Assembly: GCF_033958435.1 (NCBI RefSeq) | Contig: NC_134138.1 | Location: 186,655,298-186,719,297 of the forward strand | DNA length: 64,000 bases | From: Carettochelys insculpta | Lineage: Eukaryota; Chordata; Testudines; Carettochelyidae | Reading direction: 5' to 3' | In this document: in pieces, positions 35,102 through 48,152 of the stretch | Position numbering within the stretch: the first letter of the stretch is position 1 | Layout of the letters: the number at the start of each line of letters is the position of its first letter | Notes under the pieces: generated by a model | Seen by the model: only the letters and a program-made list of their open reading frames with translations | Database searches by the model: none | What the model was told of the DNA's origin: nothing | Made by a program: the position numbers and the translations under genes

Positions 35102-37352
35102 TTGTTTATGCACAGAGAAGAGCCAAAAGATGTCTTTTTGGTGATTAGCGTTAGCCACCATTTATGGACAAGGGACAGTCACTGCAGGTGTTGTACCAGC
35201 ATTTATTCTGAAATATTGCAGATCGTGTGGCAAGGATCAGCTGAGTAGCTGTGGCTGAAAGTTTAGACCACCCTTTTCTTTGCTGACGGTGGCTAAGATT
35301 TTTCAGAAGCAACCAGTGACTTTTTTCTCTTCCTCATCTTTTGGTGCTCGGCTTGAAACATTTGGAAGGGTTCTTCCTTACATCAAGCCCCTTTAAGGTC
35401 TCTCAAATTGAACGCATTGAAAGTAAAGTACCCAAAAACACCAGTCATTTTTGAAATTCTTGACCTGATCTTATTCCCTGGAGAGGAGCTTTGCATTGTT
35501 TGATTTTTATCTGGCAAGGGTTTGCTCTGACCACAATCATAGCAATACCAGAAGGACATCAGGAGGAAAAGGTTAGCAGGCAAGGAAACTCACATAAACA
35601 TCATAGTCTGTATTTAAAATTAAATGGACAAGGTGTCATTTCCTAAGTTATTATTCCTTCCTGCAGTCAGCAGCAGCAGCGTGAGCCAGCCTGATACAAG
35701 AAAGAGGGCCTCTCCTCAAGTATTTTCAACTGCATGCTTTCCCTGAGAGTGGTGCATATGCATACGCATTACAAGGCAACATTTTTCTGTGAAGTTCTCT
35801 AGTTCCTCTTTTCCCTCCTGTGCATCGAATGCAGTGCAGGTTGGCCCTTCAAACAAGCACACAGATTATGTGCTGCATTCATTCATTTTGGAACCCTATT
35901 TCACACTGAAAAATAATAGGCCTGCTCCACCTCTGAACAATGATGGTACCAAGCTCTGGATTGAGGGTGGGCTATTCAAAAGGGCCTAAAGACAGCTGGA
36001 AACCCAGCACTGACTAACTCCCGGTGAGAGCTGTGATCCTACCTGCCTTTGGTTCCTCCTCCAAGCCAAGCTTCGCTGTCTGTCTTTCTCTCTGATGGTC
36101 TGAACCAAAGCCCTGGGCCCCCCTAACTTTTAGGTGATGTTTAGGTCAGGGGCCAGATCTGAATTTTTGTGGGCCGAATCCTCCACTGCTGCACGATCTC
36201 TGGTTCCAAGGAAGAGCAATGCACGGGGATACCTTTGGCATCATGCCCAAGAGAACCACTGATTAGTGGTTTGCATTCTGACTTATTGGTGAATCCAAGA
36301 AACAGGGGAACGCTCCATGACTGGGACTTAAGTGAATGGAGCTCAGGAGGCAACAGTAAAATATGTTTTGAACTGGGATCATTGGTATGCTCTATCCTTA
36401 TTTATTATCTGTATCTCCAAAGCAGCTGCAATCAAGGCCACATTGTGACACATGCTCTACAAAGCAATAGCAAAATCCCACACCCAGTGGCCTCCCAGTT
36501 TAGCCTCCAACTATTTTCTACAGACAGGAATCAAGTGGTGCAGGGTGTGGACAAGGGAGGATGTAGTCTCATTAAAGAGAATCTCTCTGCAACATACTTT
36601 TGAATGGCTCAGCTCTACGGGCGGGTAACTGGACACTGCTACTGATGGTTGGTTGGTGTTGGATTTCAAAGGCATTTTGTACTTGCTGATGCCTTGCTGA
36701 GGTAGTTTTGTGAAGAAGGCTCTGTTCATCCTGTTGTTGTTTGCTTTGCTTGAACTTTGCCATCATTTCTGACTTGACTGGGGCCAACCTATTTTTGAGA
36801 AGCTTAACAAGAAGTTCTGTAACTAGTAAATCAGCCTCTGAGGACATACGCTCTGCGTGTGTGTGTGTGTGTGTACGTACTTGTAATGGGTGCAGTGGAG
36901 GCACAGTCTGAGCTGCAGCATTGGTGCTGGTAATTCACTGCTGCATAGGCTAAAGTTCACTCCACTAAAGTTTGGAAACACTGCCCCTGGCTTCTTCACC
37001 TTTTATTATACCAGCACATAGGAGATTGTAGGTCCCAGTGTTCAGTGTTCCAATTTTGTCCAAGTGGGAGCTCACATGGACAAAGCTGGCACATGGACTG
37101 CTAAGATCTGTCTCTCCCTGGGTTATGCCCCTTTGATGGACGATGTAATTTGTTCCCTTTTAAGCAAATTAGACATGGTCTGAGGCTCACGGTTAGGTAT
37201 AGTCCTTGACAGGGCAAAATTTTGGACCCCTATATTCTAACGTACATGGGCAAGCAGCATCACTTGACAGATAAAAAGTTTCAAGTAAATGCTAAATTCT
37301 TCCAGTTGCAATGACGCAACATCACATCTTGCCTCCTAGCACCCCAGGAATC
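35102..37352. other. No gene; (GT)n near 36857
   Basis: No exon or clear repeat boundary. A short GT run sits at about 36857-36874. Confidence 0.45.
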
Positions 37353-37402
37353 TAATCATAGAATCATAGAATACTAGGACTGGAAAGGACCTTGAGAGGT
37401 CA

Positions 37403-40340
37403 TCAAATCCAGCCCCCTGCCCTCATGGCAGGACCAAGTACTATATAGACTACCCCTGACAGACATTTATCTGACCAGTTCTTAAATATCTCCAGCGATG
37501 GAGATTCCACAACCTCCCTAGGCAATTTATTCCAGTGTCTGACCACCCTGACAGTTAGGAACTTTTTCCTAATGTCCAACCTAAACCTCCCTTGCTGCAG
37601 TTTAAGCCCATTGCTTCTTGTTCTATCCTCAGAGGCCAAGAAGAAGACGTTTTCTCCCTCCTCCTTATGACACCCTTTTAGATATCTGAAAACCACTATC
37701 ATGTCCCCCTTTAATTTTATTTTCTCCAAACTAAGCAAGCCCAATTCTTTCGGCCTTTCCTCACAGGTCATGTTCTCTAGAATTTTGATAATTCTTGTTG
37801 CTCTTTTCTGGACCCTCTCCAATTTCTCCACATCTTTCTTGAAATGCAGAGCCCAGAACTGGACACAATACTCCAACTGAGGCCTAACCAGTGCAGTGTA
37901 GAGCGGAAGAATGACTTCTCGTGTCTTGTTCACAACACACCCGTTAATACATCTGAGAATCATGTTTGGTTTTTTTTGCAACAGCATCACACTGTTGACT
38001 CATATTTAACTTGTGGTCCACTATAACACCTAGATCCCTTTCAGCCATACTCCTTCCTAGATAGTTGCTTCACATTCTGTACATATGAAACTGATTGTTC
38101 CTTCCTAAGTGGAGCCCATTGCATTTGTTTTTATTAAACTTCATCCTGTTTACTTCAGACCATTTCTCCAATTTGTCCAGATCATTTTGAATTTTGACCC
38201 TATCCTCCAAAGCAGTTGCAACCCCTCCTAGCCTGGTATCATCTGCAAACTTAATAAGCTTACTTTCTAGGCCAATATCTAAATCATTGATGAAGATATC
38301 GAACAGAATTGGTCCCAATACAGACCCCTGCGGAACCCCACTTGTTATACTTTTCCAGCAGGACTGAGAACCATTAATAACTAGTCTGAGTACAGTTATC
38401 CAGACAGTTTTGCATCCACCTTATAGTAGCCCCATCTAAGTTGTATTTGCCTAGTTTATTGAAAAGAATATCATGCAAGATCGTATCAAATGCCTTACTA
38501 AAATCTAGGTATACCACATCCACTGCGTCTCCCTTATCCACAAGGCTCGTTATCCTATCAAACAAAGCTATCAGATTGGTTTGACATGATTTGTTCTTTG
38601 CAAATCCATGCTGGCTGTTCCTATCAGCTTACCACCTTCCAAGTGTTTGCAGATGATTTCTTTAATTACTTGTTCCATTATCTTTCCTGGCACAGAAGTT
38701 AAACTGACTGGTCTGTAGTTTCCTGCCTTGTTCTTATTCCCCTTTTTATAGATGGGCACTATATTTGCCTTTTTCCAGTCTCCTGGAATCTCTCCTGTCT
38801 CCCATGATTTTTCCAAAGATGATAGCTAATGACTCAGATACCTCCTCCATTAGCTCCTTGAATATTCTAGGATGCATTTCATCAGGCCCTGGTGACTTGC
38901 AGACATCTAACTTTCCTAAGCGATTTTTAACTTGTTCTTTTTTTTATTTTATCTTCTAAACCTACCCCTCTCCCACTAGCATTCACTACATTAGGCACTC
39001 CTTCCTCAGACTTCTCAGTGAAGACTGAAACAAAGAAGTCATTAAGCATCTCTTCCATTTCCAAGTTTCCCATTACTGTTTCTCCCTCCTCACTGAGCAA
39101 TGGGCCTACCCTGTCCTTGGTCTTCCTCTTGCTTTTAATGTATTTATAAAAAGTCTCCTTGTTTTCCTTCGTGCACTTAGCTAATTTGAGCTTATTTCGT
39201 GCCTTTGCCTTTCTAATCCTGCTCCTCCATTCCTGTGTTGTTTGCCTATATTCTTCCTTCGTAATTTGTCCTAGTTTCCATTTTTTTATTCCTTTTTTAT
39301 TTTGAGATCATGCAAGATCTCCTGGTTAAGCCAAGGCAGTCTTTTGCCATATTTTCTATCTTTCCTACACAGAGGAATAGCTTGCTTTTGGGCCCTTAAT
39401 AATGTCCCATTGAAAAACTGCCAACTCTCCTCCGTTGTTTTTCCCCTCAGTCTTGCTTCCCATGGGACCCTACCTACCAGCTCTCTGAGCTTACCAAAAT
39501 CTGCCTTCCTGAAATCCATTGTCTCTATTTTGCTGTTCTCCCTTCTACTCTTTCTTAAAATTGTGAACTCTGTGATTCGTGATCACGTTCACTCAAGCTG
39601 CCATCTACTTTCAAATTCTCAATCAGTTCCTCCCTATTTGTTAAAATCAAATCTAGGACAGCTTTCCCCAGTAGGTTTTTCAACCTTCTGAAATAAAAAA
39701 GTTGTCTCCAATGCAGTCCAAGAACTTATTGGATAGTCTGTGTGTTGCTGTGTTAGTTTCCCAACATATATCTGGATAGTTGAAGTCCCCCATCACCACC
39801 AAATCCTGGGCCCTGCAAGATTTTCTTAGTTGTTTAAAAAAAGCCTCTTCCACCTGGGTAGGTGGCCTGTAGTAGACTCCTAGCAGGACATCACCCTTGT
39901 TTTTTACACCTTTTAGCTTACTGAAGAGGCTCTCAACACATCCGTTTCCTATGTCCATCTCCACCTCAGTCCAAGTGTGTACATTTTTAAAATATAAGGC
40001 AACACCTCCTCTCTTTTCCCCCACGTCTGTCTGTCCTGAGCAAGCTGTACCCTTCCATACCAACACTCCAATCATGTCTTATCCCACCAAGTTTCTGTGA
40101 TGCCAATTATGTCATAGTTTGTATTTGTTTTAACACTTCCAGTTCTTCCTGCTTATTATCCATACTTCCTGCATTTGTATATTGGCATCTAAGACATTGA
40201 TAAGATCTTGCCTCCCAGTTTTGCCCGGACCCTCCTCTTACTCTGCCCTTATAGCCCATACTGCCTCCCACTTCAGACCCATCTCCCAGGTCTCCATGTT
40301 CTCCACTTACCCATGGGCTTTGCTCTCCTGTCCCTGTCGA
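37403..40340 (-). pseudogene. CR1 ORF2 (endonuclease and reverse transcriptase), decayed
   Basis: Order on the minus strand: start region near 40330-40080, with text like [14 protein letters not shown]. Next is APE-type endonuclease at 40075-39680 ([20 protein letters not shown]), then a linker (39519-39286). Reverse transcriptase pieces follow: 38816-38571 ([21 protein letters not shown]), 38565-38374 ([13 protein letters not shown]) and 38318-38070 (LFDIFINDL and the catalytic FADDTRLGG). The C-terminal region at 37990-37403 ends with FRLDIRKKFLTVRVVRHWNKLP. Several frameshifts separate them. The endonuclease and FADD motifs themselves are still intact. Confidence 0.9.
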
Positions 40341-40342
40341 AC

Positions 40343-41527
40343 CTAGTTTAAAGCCCTCCTCACTAGGCTAGCCAGTCTGTGCCCAAATAGGGTCTTCCCT
40401 CTCCTTGAAAGGTGAACGCCATCTCTGCCTCGCAGTCCTTCCTGGAATAGCATCCCATGGTCGAGGAAGCCAAAGCCCTCCTGACAACACCATTTTTGCA
40501 GCCAGACATTCACCTCCAGGATGCACCTGTCTCTGCCTGGGCCCCTACCTTTGACAGGAAGGACTGAGGAGATTACTACCTGTGCCCCAAACTCCTTCAC
40601 CCATACTCCCAGAGCCCTGTAGTCACTCTTGATCTCCTCAGTGTCACGCCTCGCAGTATTAGTGCCCACATGGATGAATAGCATGGGGTAGTAGTCAGAG
40701 GGCCAGATAATCCTTGACAACATATCTGTAACATCTCAGATATAGGCCTCCAGCAGGCAGCACACCTCCCAAGATGAAATGTCAGGGCAACAGATGGGCA
40801 CTTCTGTCCCCCTCAGAAGAGAATCTCCGACCACCACTACTGTTTTTTTCCTCCTTGCAGTGGTGGCAGCTGACCTCCCAGCCTTGGGGCTATGAGGCTT
40901 CTCCTCTGCTGTATGGGGTGATTCCTCGTCTCCTGTATCAAGTAGAGCATAACGGTTTCCTAGTACCACGGTGGGAGGGTTGGGAGCAGGGGTGGAGCAC
41001 TGCCTATTGCCAGAAGTAACCAGCTGCCAGCGTCCATCCTGAGCCATCTCCTTCTTCACCAGTGGTGGGTCAGCAGTCCTGTGTACTGGGACAGCTACCT
41101 CAGCTGTCACCACATGAATAGTGTCCAGGAATTGCTCATGGATTTGGATACTCCTCAACCTAGCCACCTCCTCCTGCAGCTCTCCCACCTGCTGCCTGAA
41201 AGATTCCACCAGCAGGCACCTTTCACATTGGATACTCCCCTCAGCCTGGATATCAGTAAGTGGGAGCTGAAAGCCACAGTCCTTGCAAAACCACACCAGG
41301 ATCTGGGTAGAGGCATCCACAGTCAGGCAGTTTGTCTGGCTACAGGCACAGGCGGAGGAGACAGAAGCACTGCTGGCACAGCTGTTGTGGGTCTTCCTGA
41401 CCATTGTAGGTCTCCCTTTGTTAAACTCCCCAAAGGCAATCAAGGGAACAAAGGGCAGGAACTCAGTCCCAACTGCCACAGAAACTGAAACTGAAATCAC
41501 CCACCTGAAATCAGAATCACAATTCAA
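40343..41527 (-). pseudogene. CR1 ORF1 with SGNH/GDSL esterase-like domain, one internal stop
   Basis: ORF1 of CR1 is an RNA-binding accessory protein that in many lineages carries an esterase-like domain. Here the N-terminal part has CKDCGF...CERC cysteine pairs and a short heptad-like VGELQEEVARLR segment. The C-terminal half shows the esterase blocks: VVVVGDSLLRGTE (block I serine), HVGTNTA (GxN block) and DGVHLSRRG (DxxH block). A TGA at 40738-40736 interrupts it, but the frame resumes immediately with DVTDMLSR, so one point change rather than a frameshift splits it. The start at 41527 is only the first methionine; a later one is possible. Confidence 0.85.
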
Positions 41528-41600
41528 AATTCAAACAGGCAAGCACACTCACTCCCCCCCAAAACCTAATACTCTCACCTGGTAGCTTCTTCAGTGGCGG

Positions 41601-43549
41601 GATCGCTTGCTCCCCCTCTTAAACTCCCCAGTCGGCAGCCCCCTGTCCACTTCGCTCCCCTGGGTGCTCTGCCTCTGGTTTAGAAAAGCCTGCTGGCCTA
41701 GATCAGGCCTTACCTCTCATTAGTCACACAGGAGAATGCTGATCCTGAGGTTGATCAAAGGCAATCATGGGAACAAAGGGCAGGAACTCAGTCCCAGCTA
41801 ATGTAAATGCCACCTACTGCTCATACCAATTAGATGGTCTGAGCCTTGTAAAAGGGACCAGTATATTGTTCTTTATCAATGGTGATGCTCTCCCCCCATC
41901 TACAGCTTGTAAGGAGGGCTGACCCTGAGCTTGCCTAACTTTTCCACAAACCAGTTTTCTAATGGTCATAGCCCAAGTTTTAAGAGATAGGAAGAAAACA
42001 AGAGTCCATGTATGGAACTGAAATGACTGAAGAGCTAGTGGGGACATGGATGTACAGGTCATGTCCCCTAGGGCAGTCCTCCAATGGCTTTCCTTTACTT
42101 TGGGTCAAAGCCTACTGATGACTCGAAAAATTGTCTTCAGGTTGGCAATCCTCCATACATGAGCGTTCTGCCTTAATGTAATAGTTTGAGTGTGCAATGC
42201 TATCAGCTCATTGAAGCTGCCAGGCAGCTTCTGTTGCTACATTGGATTTATGGCTCTGATCTATACAAACAATGTCTGACCTAAAATAAGGACCAATCTA
42301 AGCCATTGGTATTTGAAATTCAGGTTTTGTTAGTTAAAAATGAGAGAGAAAATGCCCCATAATGCATTTCAGGCAAGATTTTTTCCAAAGTGATGCGTGA
42401 TTTGGGGTGCACTGTTGGCGATGCCTTAATGGGTCTTAGCAATAACAACGCTACACATCCCACACTAGAAGTTAGGTTACTTTTAATTGAATCAGGGCTG
42501 GGGAGGCAAATCACTGGTTATGTAGGAAAACATTCCTGCCTTGACTCTTTTAACAGGCAAGAAAATGCTTTTTGGATAATCCTACATGGTCAAGCGATTC
42601 TGAGACAGGATTGGCTGAGCCCCAATCTGAAGTTTAGCCAAACCTAGGGGGTCTACCAAACTGGAATGGATATCAAGGTCATGTGTGAGGTTTCCAGTAT
42701 CTTTGCTTCTGGTCAGGCCAGCAGCCAGGAATGCAGAGGAGTCACAAAAAGGGGGAGGAAAAAAAGCAGGTGGGGAGAGGGAGGAGAGGAGTTACATCAG
42801 CTACTTTCCTTAGAAAGAGAGGGAAGTTTCGGTATCCGATGAAGATGCTGACGGGGGAGTGGGAAGAAGATGTCGTGGGTGTGCCCTTCCTGAGCCCTTC
42901 ATATTGTTCAGTTCAAGCAGGGGCTCCATTCACTGGGCTTCCATGAGGGCAAGTAGGGAACAAAACTGGTGGCTCTACTGGCAACTGCCTCCTGCAGAAT
43001 GGTGTTTTCTCAGCTGCCATTAATTTCGAGGGCGCAAAGCTTGGCAAAGCATTTCCTTCTTTGTAGAGCTGTCTCAGTCAGGTAGTTCTTTGCTACTAAA
43101 ACAGGATGCAAATAAAGCATTGCTGCAGTTCCCGAGATAGCAGGAAGAACTAGTTCTGTGCAATGACACCAAAAGCTTCTAAGTGTCTATTATTCAGAGT
43201 AAAAAAAATATGCTGCACTTTGTACCACATTTCATTCTAGGAGTCACAGAAGCACATTGGAAGAGTGAATATTCTTTCTCTCATTTCTGCCAGTACCAGG
43301 TTTATGATGACTCCAGATTCCCACTTGGAAAGGGCACATAATCCTATCCCTTATTACTGTCATGCAATTGTAGCTAACTAGTTGAAGTGGGCAGGGGAGG
43401 AAAATCCAGGTGTATTTTTTCCCTCAGAAGTGCTTTGCAAACACTGTGGTCCTCAGGATCAGCTAAGCAATGGGATTCTGAATCTGTGGCAACATTCGAA
43501 CAAGTAGCCACGATTTCTGGTTGTCACCAAAGAATCACTAGCCATTGAA
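41601..43549. other. No gene recognised
   Basis: 41601-41700 may be CR1 5' untranslated sequence. Beyond it no exon or repeat boundary is evident. Confidence 0.4.
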
Positions 43550-43876
43550 AACTTTAAAATGTCACTACAGGAAATGCTTTCCTATCCAGAATTCTATCAT
43601 CCAGAACTCTCAAATAACCATTATGTTACATTACGTTACGTTTTCTGTATTTCCAGTATAGTGAAAGTAAATACAAATAAATGCAGCATAAGTTTACAGT
43701 GTACAATACTACAGTTGGTAAATCAAGTACTTTGCATACATTGTTGTTTAATAGCTAATCTTGGTTTTTCTTCAGTTATGCATTGCTAGGTATGCTTCTC
43801 TAGTATCCAGAATATTTGAATATCTGACAACCTCCCAGTCCTGGGGCTGCCAGATATGAAAGAGTTTACTGTGTGT
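43550..43876. mobile_element. Decayed Tigger-like MITE
   Basis: TATCCAGAATTCTATCATCCAGAACTCTC near the left and CTGCCAGATATGAAAGAGTTTACTGTG at the right recall Tigger-type ends (CAGTAAACTC... inverted). Flanked by an AT-rich core. Old and divergent. Confidence 0.45.
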
Positions 43877-45823
43877 TTTGTCCAAGGCTGGAGATTCAAC
43901 GATAAGGTTGGGATTTTTAACATAGTTTCCTGTTGAAGAGCAGGATAAGATAATATAGGTGCATAATGAAAGCAATAGCAAGACAATGAACTACACTGAA
44001 AAACCTAGCCATGTCAAAATCTCCCCCATTTTTCATGCACACTTATTCTTCCAACTTTAGACTGTATGAGAGCCATCTAGGTAGAGAGGAGCTTCTGCAA
44101 AGCAGAACAACTGCTCAGCAACTTATGTGAGATCAGAACATCAGGCCTAAGCCCAGCTATGCACAAGTGGGTGCATGTACACAGAGCTACATTTTCCTTG
44201 AATACCTCAAGAAATGAGACAATCACATTTGATTCAATCAGAAAAAAAAAGCACAAGCCAGACAGGCAATTGCACTTTTCAATACTTAGCCTATAGAACC
44301 ACTTTTCTTGTTACCAGTCATACTGCTAAACCTTCCTCGTCCCCATCCTCTTTCACACAAAGAGACCTGGCACCAGCTTGCAAATGTGGATGTTGCCAGC
44401 AAGGCTGGAGTGGATGCTCAGGAAAAGAGAAACCCTGTTTGTGCCAAGTGGGCCACTCTTGTCTGTCTCAGTGGTGTCTCACTCCTTTGGCTGTCTGCTC
44501 TCTTATTGGCTGCTGTAGAATCACCTCATTGGCAGCTCTGCAGACCCTGTCTGAGCCAGGGTTAGTTCATTGAACTAATGCAGTTCAATATGCCAATTTA
44601 GGGTGGCTGGGGGAAATGAAAAAGCTAATAGACCTTTGTTCCCAGGGGAAAAAAACCTGACACTGAATACCCCCAATTGTTCCCCACTGAGGAAGGGTGA
44701 GAGAGCAATCCCCTTAGGATTTTAAATAGCAGGGTCATGGATTTGATATGACAGCTGTATTGCTTTGGTTATGTCACGCTGCTGATCCTTCTCTGGTTTC
44801 TCATCTGAAGTCAGTGAGAGAAAGGAGAGAGAGCTCTAAATGCACTTCTCCTCTGAATTCACTTTTTTGGCAATGAAAGGAATTGAATATTTAGCAAAGA
44901 TTATTGGCAAAATCCACGTCCGAAATCTAGCCAGCATCACCTTTTTGGGAGTGCCAGGGAGGGGGAAGAGAAGAAAAGGGAGGAGCATTTCAAGGAATTA
45001 TGGGGGGACAAGGGGGAGGTCGGTCATTTGGATGCCAACTAAATACAATAGTCCCTTATTTTACTTCTGATATTCTCCGTAACCCACTCATGTTCCAGCC
45101 TCCTACCACTTTTTGACCCAAGACAATATACAGCCAAGCTTCTTTATAAGCATTATTTGTATTCCTGGATGTACAAGATGCTGGTATATTTCAATGCCCA
45201 AGTTAGCTTTCACTGTCTTAATCAATATAAAAGACTTTCCCACACTCTCTCATCTCCTTCTTGTTCCCCTGGCACATGTATAAAAACAGATTGACTTCAA
45301 AGCCAAGCATAACAAAGTGAGATTTTCCTGATACAAATATTTCCCAAGTTCCTTTTAAAGGCCTTCTCTTTTTCCAAGTATTACTATAGCTGAACTAGTT
45401 GCCTCTCTACATTGGCCCAGTTTAGGATAAACTATACCAAAAATGTTTAGACCAAACTTTCCATTCTATAATTATTAATAGCATATAGAGTACCTACAAC
45501 ATATATATGTGACTGGGTCCAAAGAACATGCTTAAGGGAAGATAAGAACAGTGAGTTAAGTCCTCCCAGGGATTGCTTAGAGAGACCTTCCATGATTAAC
45601 TGTAGACCCAGTGAGTTGGTTCTCCAGCACCTAGAAGGGCCAGGAGAAGGCTGATCAGAGCCCAGTAGTTTAGATAAAAAGAGCAGGGATGGTTAAGCCA
45701 GAGCAGAAAGGCTCTCTACCCACACCAAGTAGCCTGGCCCCGTTAGGGGTCTAAACATTGCCAACATTTTGCTTGGGGTCTCTGTCAAGTATTAGAGTTA
45801 ACATTATGGACATTAGTCTCAGA
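43877..45823. other. No gene recognised
   Basis: Open frames at 44214-44573 and 44840-45070 have no recognisable domain or splice context. Confidence 0.45.
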
Positions 45824-46475
45824 GGAAGCAACGAGGGGTCCTGTGGCACCTTATAGACTAACAGAAATCTGTGAGCATAAGCTTTTGTGGTCAAAGACCC
45901 ACTTCGTCAAATGCAGGTAGTGGAAATTTGCAGAGGCAGGTATAAATAGGCCAGAGCAAGGCTGGAGATGACAAGGTTAACTCAGTCAGGGAGGGTGAGG
46001 CCTACTACCAGCAGTTGATCTGGAAGTGTGAACACCAAGAGAGGAGAAACTGCTGTTGTATTTAGCCAGCCATTCACAGTCTTTGTTTAATCCTGAGCTG
46101 AGGGTGTCAAATTGGCAGATGAAATGCAGCTCAGCAGTTTCTCATCTGCAAATTTGACACCCTCAGCGCAGGATTAAACAAAGAATGGCTAGCTAAATAC
46201 AAAAGCAGTTTCTCCTCTTTTGGTGTTTACACTTCCAGATCAACTGCTTGTAGTAGGCCTCACCCTCCCTGACTGAGTTAATCTCATTATCTCCAGACTT
46301 GCTCTGGCCTATTTATACCTGCCTCTGCAAATTTCCACTACCTGCATCTGACGAAGTGGGTGTTCGCCAACGAAAGTTTATGCTCACACATTTCTGTTAG
46401 TCTATAAGGTGCCACAGGACCTCTTGTTGCTTTTGCAGATCCAGACTAACACAGCCACCCCTCTGATACTTGAGT
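45824..46475. repeat. Large fold-back palindrome
   Basis: The left arm (about 45824-46121) and right arm (about 46136-46433) are near-perfect inverted copies around a short loop (about TGCAGCTCAGCAG). Examples are GTCCTGTGGCACCTTATAGAC / GTCTATAAGGTGCCACAGGAC, GGCCTACTAC / GTAGTAGGCC and CTGAGGGTGTCAAATT / AATTTGACACCCTCAG. The right side continues with CAGACTAACACAGCCACCCCTCTGATACT, the usual edge of this repeat family. It is related to the palindrome at 59988-60191. Non-coding; superfamily unknown to me. Confidence 0.88.
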
Positions 46476-46477
46476 CT

Positions 46478-46615
46478 CAGAGGAGTAGTCATGTTAGTCT
46501 GTAGCTTCACAAAGACTAACACATTTATTTATTAGGTAGTGAGATTTCATGGAAAGCTAATTACGTAATAAATGCGTTTAGCCTATGAGGTGCTGGAGAA
46601 CTGCTTATTTGGTCT
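46478..46615. repeat. Decayed copy of the fold-back family
   Basis: CAGAGGAGTAGTCATGTTAGTCTGTAGCTTCACAAAGACTAAC parallels the family edge (CAGAGGGGTAGCCGTGTTAGTCTG at 59956). It is directly adjacent to the large palindrome. Confidence 0.6.
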
Positions 46616-47340
46616 GGACTTTAACATTTAGGTGGCTATTTCAAGTTAGGATTTAATTAGTTCTTGGTTGTCCCCAGAAGAGGACTGGACTGAGAACTAA
46701 TGTAGCTGGAGGGCTGGGCGTCAAGGTGGCTGGCTATCGCGGAAGTGGAACACAAGGGGGTTCTACACAGAAATAATCCCTGCAATGCCACATCCAGACA
46801 GTGATGTGTTGAACAGCACTCAGTGGTACTTTGCAATCTGAGAACTAGAAAGCCAAGCCTGCCAACGCGTGGGACCTCTAACCTTGTTGTGCGGATGCTG
46901 TGTAATATTCTAAGCCATTTTAAATGTGTGGGTTATGATCATTTCTCCCACGAAGGCCTAAGCAGTTGCTGGACTGTAGGTGTGGGAGTAAGAAAGGAGC
47001 TCAATCATTCAATATCTCTCTAAAAATGTGTGAATTTTTTTAAATAGCTTCAGTGAAATGTCACTCAAACAAAAAACAAACAACATGAGTTTTTCGTTTA
47101 AATTCACATTTGGGAGGAATTCCGTACTTAGCTCATGTAATGCAACCAGCCTCAAGCCCTACTAGTCAATTTTGTACCTCACACTGCAGCATTGCAAATT
47201 TTCTGTACATTATAGTCACTCTCAAAACAGTCATTTGATCCAGAGGCTGATGCTTGCCTTACTTTGTCTAACACCTCAAAAAGCACTCCTTGAATTAAAC
47301 CTCCAAAGGAAGGGCTACATCATTTTCCATTGTACTCTAG
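46616..47340. other. No gene recognised
   Basis: No supported exon. Confidence 0.45.
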
Positions 47341-47575
47341 GGCTGCGTGTACACTGCCCCTCCCTTTTGGAAAGGGCATGTAAATACTGCGGATCAAAAA
47401 TGCTAATGAGGCACTGATGTGCATGTTCAGTGCCTCATTTGCATACAAGCCCCTCGCCACGTCGAAAGTGCTGCTTTCAAAATGCAAACTAGCCACGTAG
47501 CCTGGGGTCCTTCGAAGGGCAGCCCCACTTTTGTAAGCACCCTTCTTCCAAATAAAACCACTGGTGGGCAGGGCC
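47341..47575. repeat. Partial MITE with GTGTACAC start
   Basis: Starts GGCTGCGTGTACACTGCCCC, with the inner hairpin AATGAGGCACTGATGTGCATGTTCAGTGCCTCATT and TTCGAA-type words. The matching right end was not found. Confidence 0.5.
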
Positions 47576-47749
47576 CATGGCATTTCCGAGTGGATAAATC
47601 AACACTGAAGAAGGATGAGTACTGAGCCCTGTGGACTGTCACTTGACAGGGATTTGGGGGGGGCCATAGGAAAGCTGTTGTCACTATCTGAGGAGAATGA
47701 GTGCCTCCTCTCAGCATAACCCCATTAATCTTTAAGTATAACCACAGAG

Positions 47750-47890
47750 GCACTGAGCCCACTGACAAGGGAGAGTGAGGCCTGTGCTCTACAGCCTTGG
47801 CTGAGGGCCAGCTGGCTTTTATCTCATGTGGTAGAGCACGTAGCTTTAGCCACTACAGCCATAGCTCCTAGCTGATGACCTGGGTCTGTC
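47750..47890 (-). repeat. tRNA-derived SINE fragment
   Basis: CTCTACAGCCTTGGCTGAGGGCCAGCTGGC resembles CTCTACAGCTTGAGCTAAAGGCCGGCTGGC at 22722-22753. Both would carry a tRNA-like A box on the minus strand. Confidence 0.5.
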
Positions 47891-48152
47891 GGCCTTATAT
47901 AAGAATCACTACTGCGTTATTTGTCCAATTGTCAATTGAATACATAAGGGTGGGTGCACCCTGATTATAATCAGAACCTTATTTGGCATTACTTGGCCTC
48001 TAGGGTTAAATTGCCAACCATTTGACCAAATAGTAAAACATGGGAAAACAGGCAACATGTATACATGTGCACAGATGCACAAGTGCTTTCAGTGAGATCC
48101 TTTGCCTGACTCCAGTTCAGTTTGCTCCCCAAAGGAAACATCTCTGCATATC

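Larger units (their letters stand above)
37353..41600 (-). mobile_element. CR1 LINE, nearly full length
   Basis: The plus-strand left edge AATCATAGAATCATAGAATAC is the reverse of the CR1 3' terminal repeat (ATTCTATGATTCTATGATT). From right to left the element carries ORF1 with a Cys-rich and an SGNH-esterase region, then endonuclease, reverse transcriptase and the C-terminal part of ORF2. About 4.25 kb. ORF2 is broken into many frames, so it is inactive, but all domains are recognisable. Confidence 0.93.

Noticed and set aside
38765..41585. Plus-strand frames across the CR1 copy
   Set aside because: Antisense shadows of CR1 ORF1 and ORF2.
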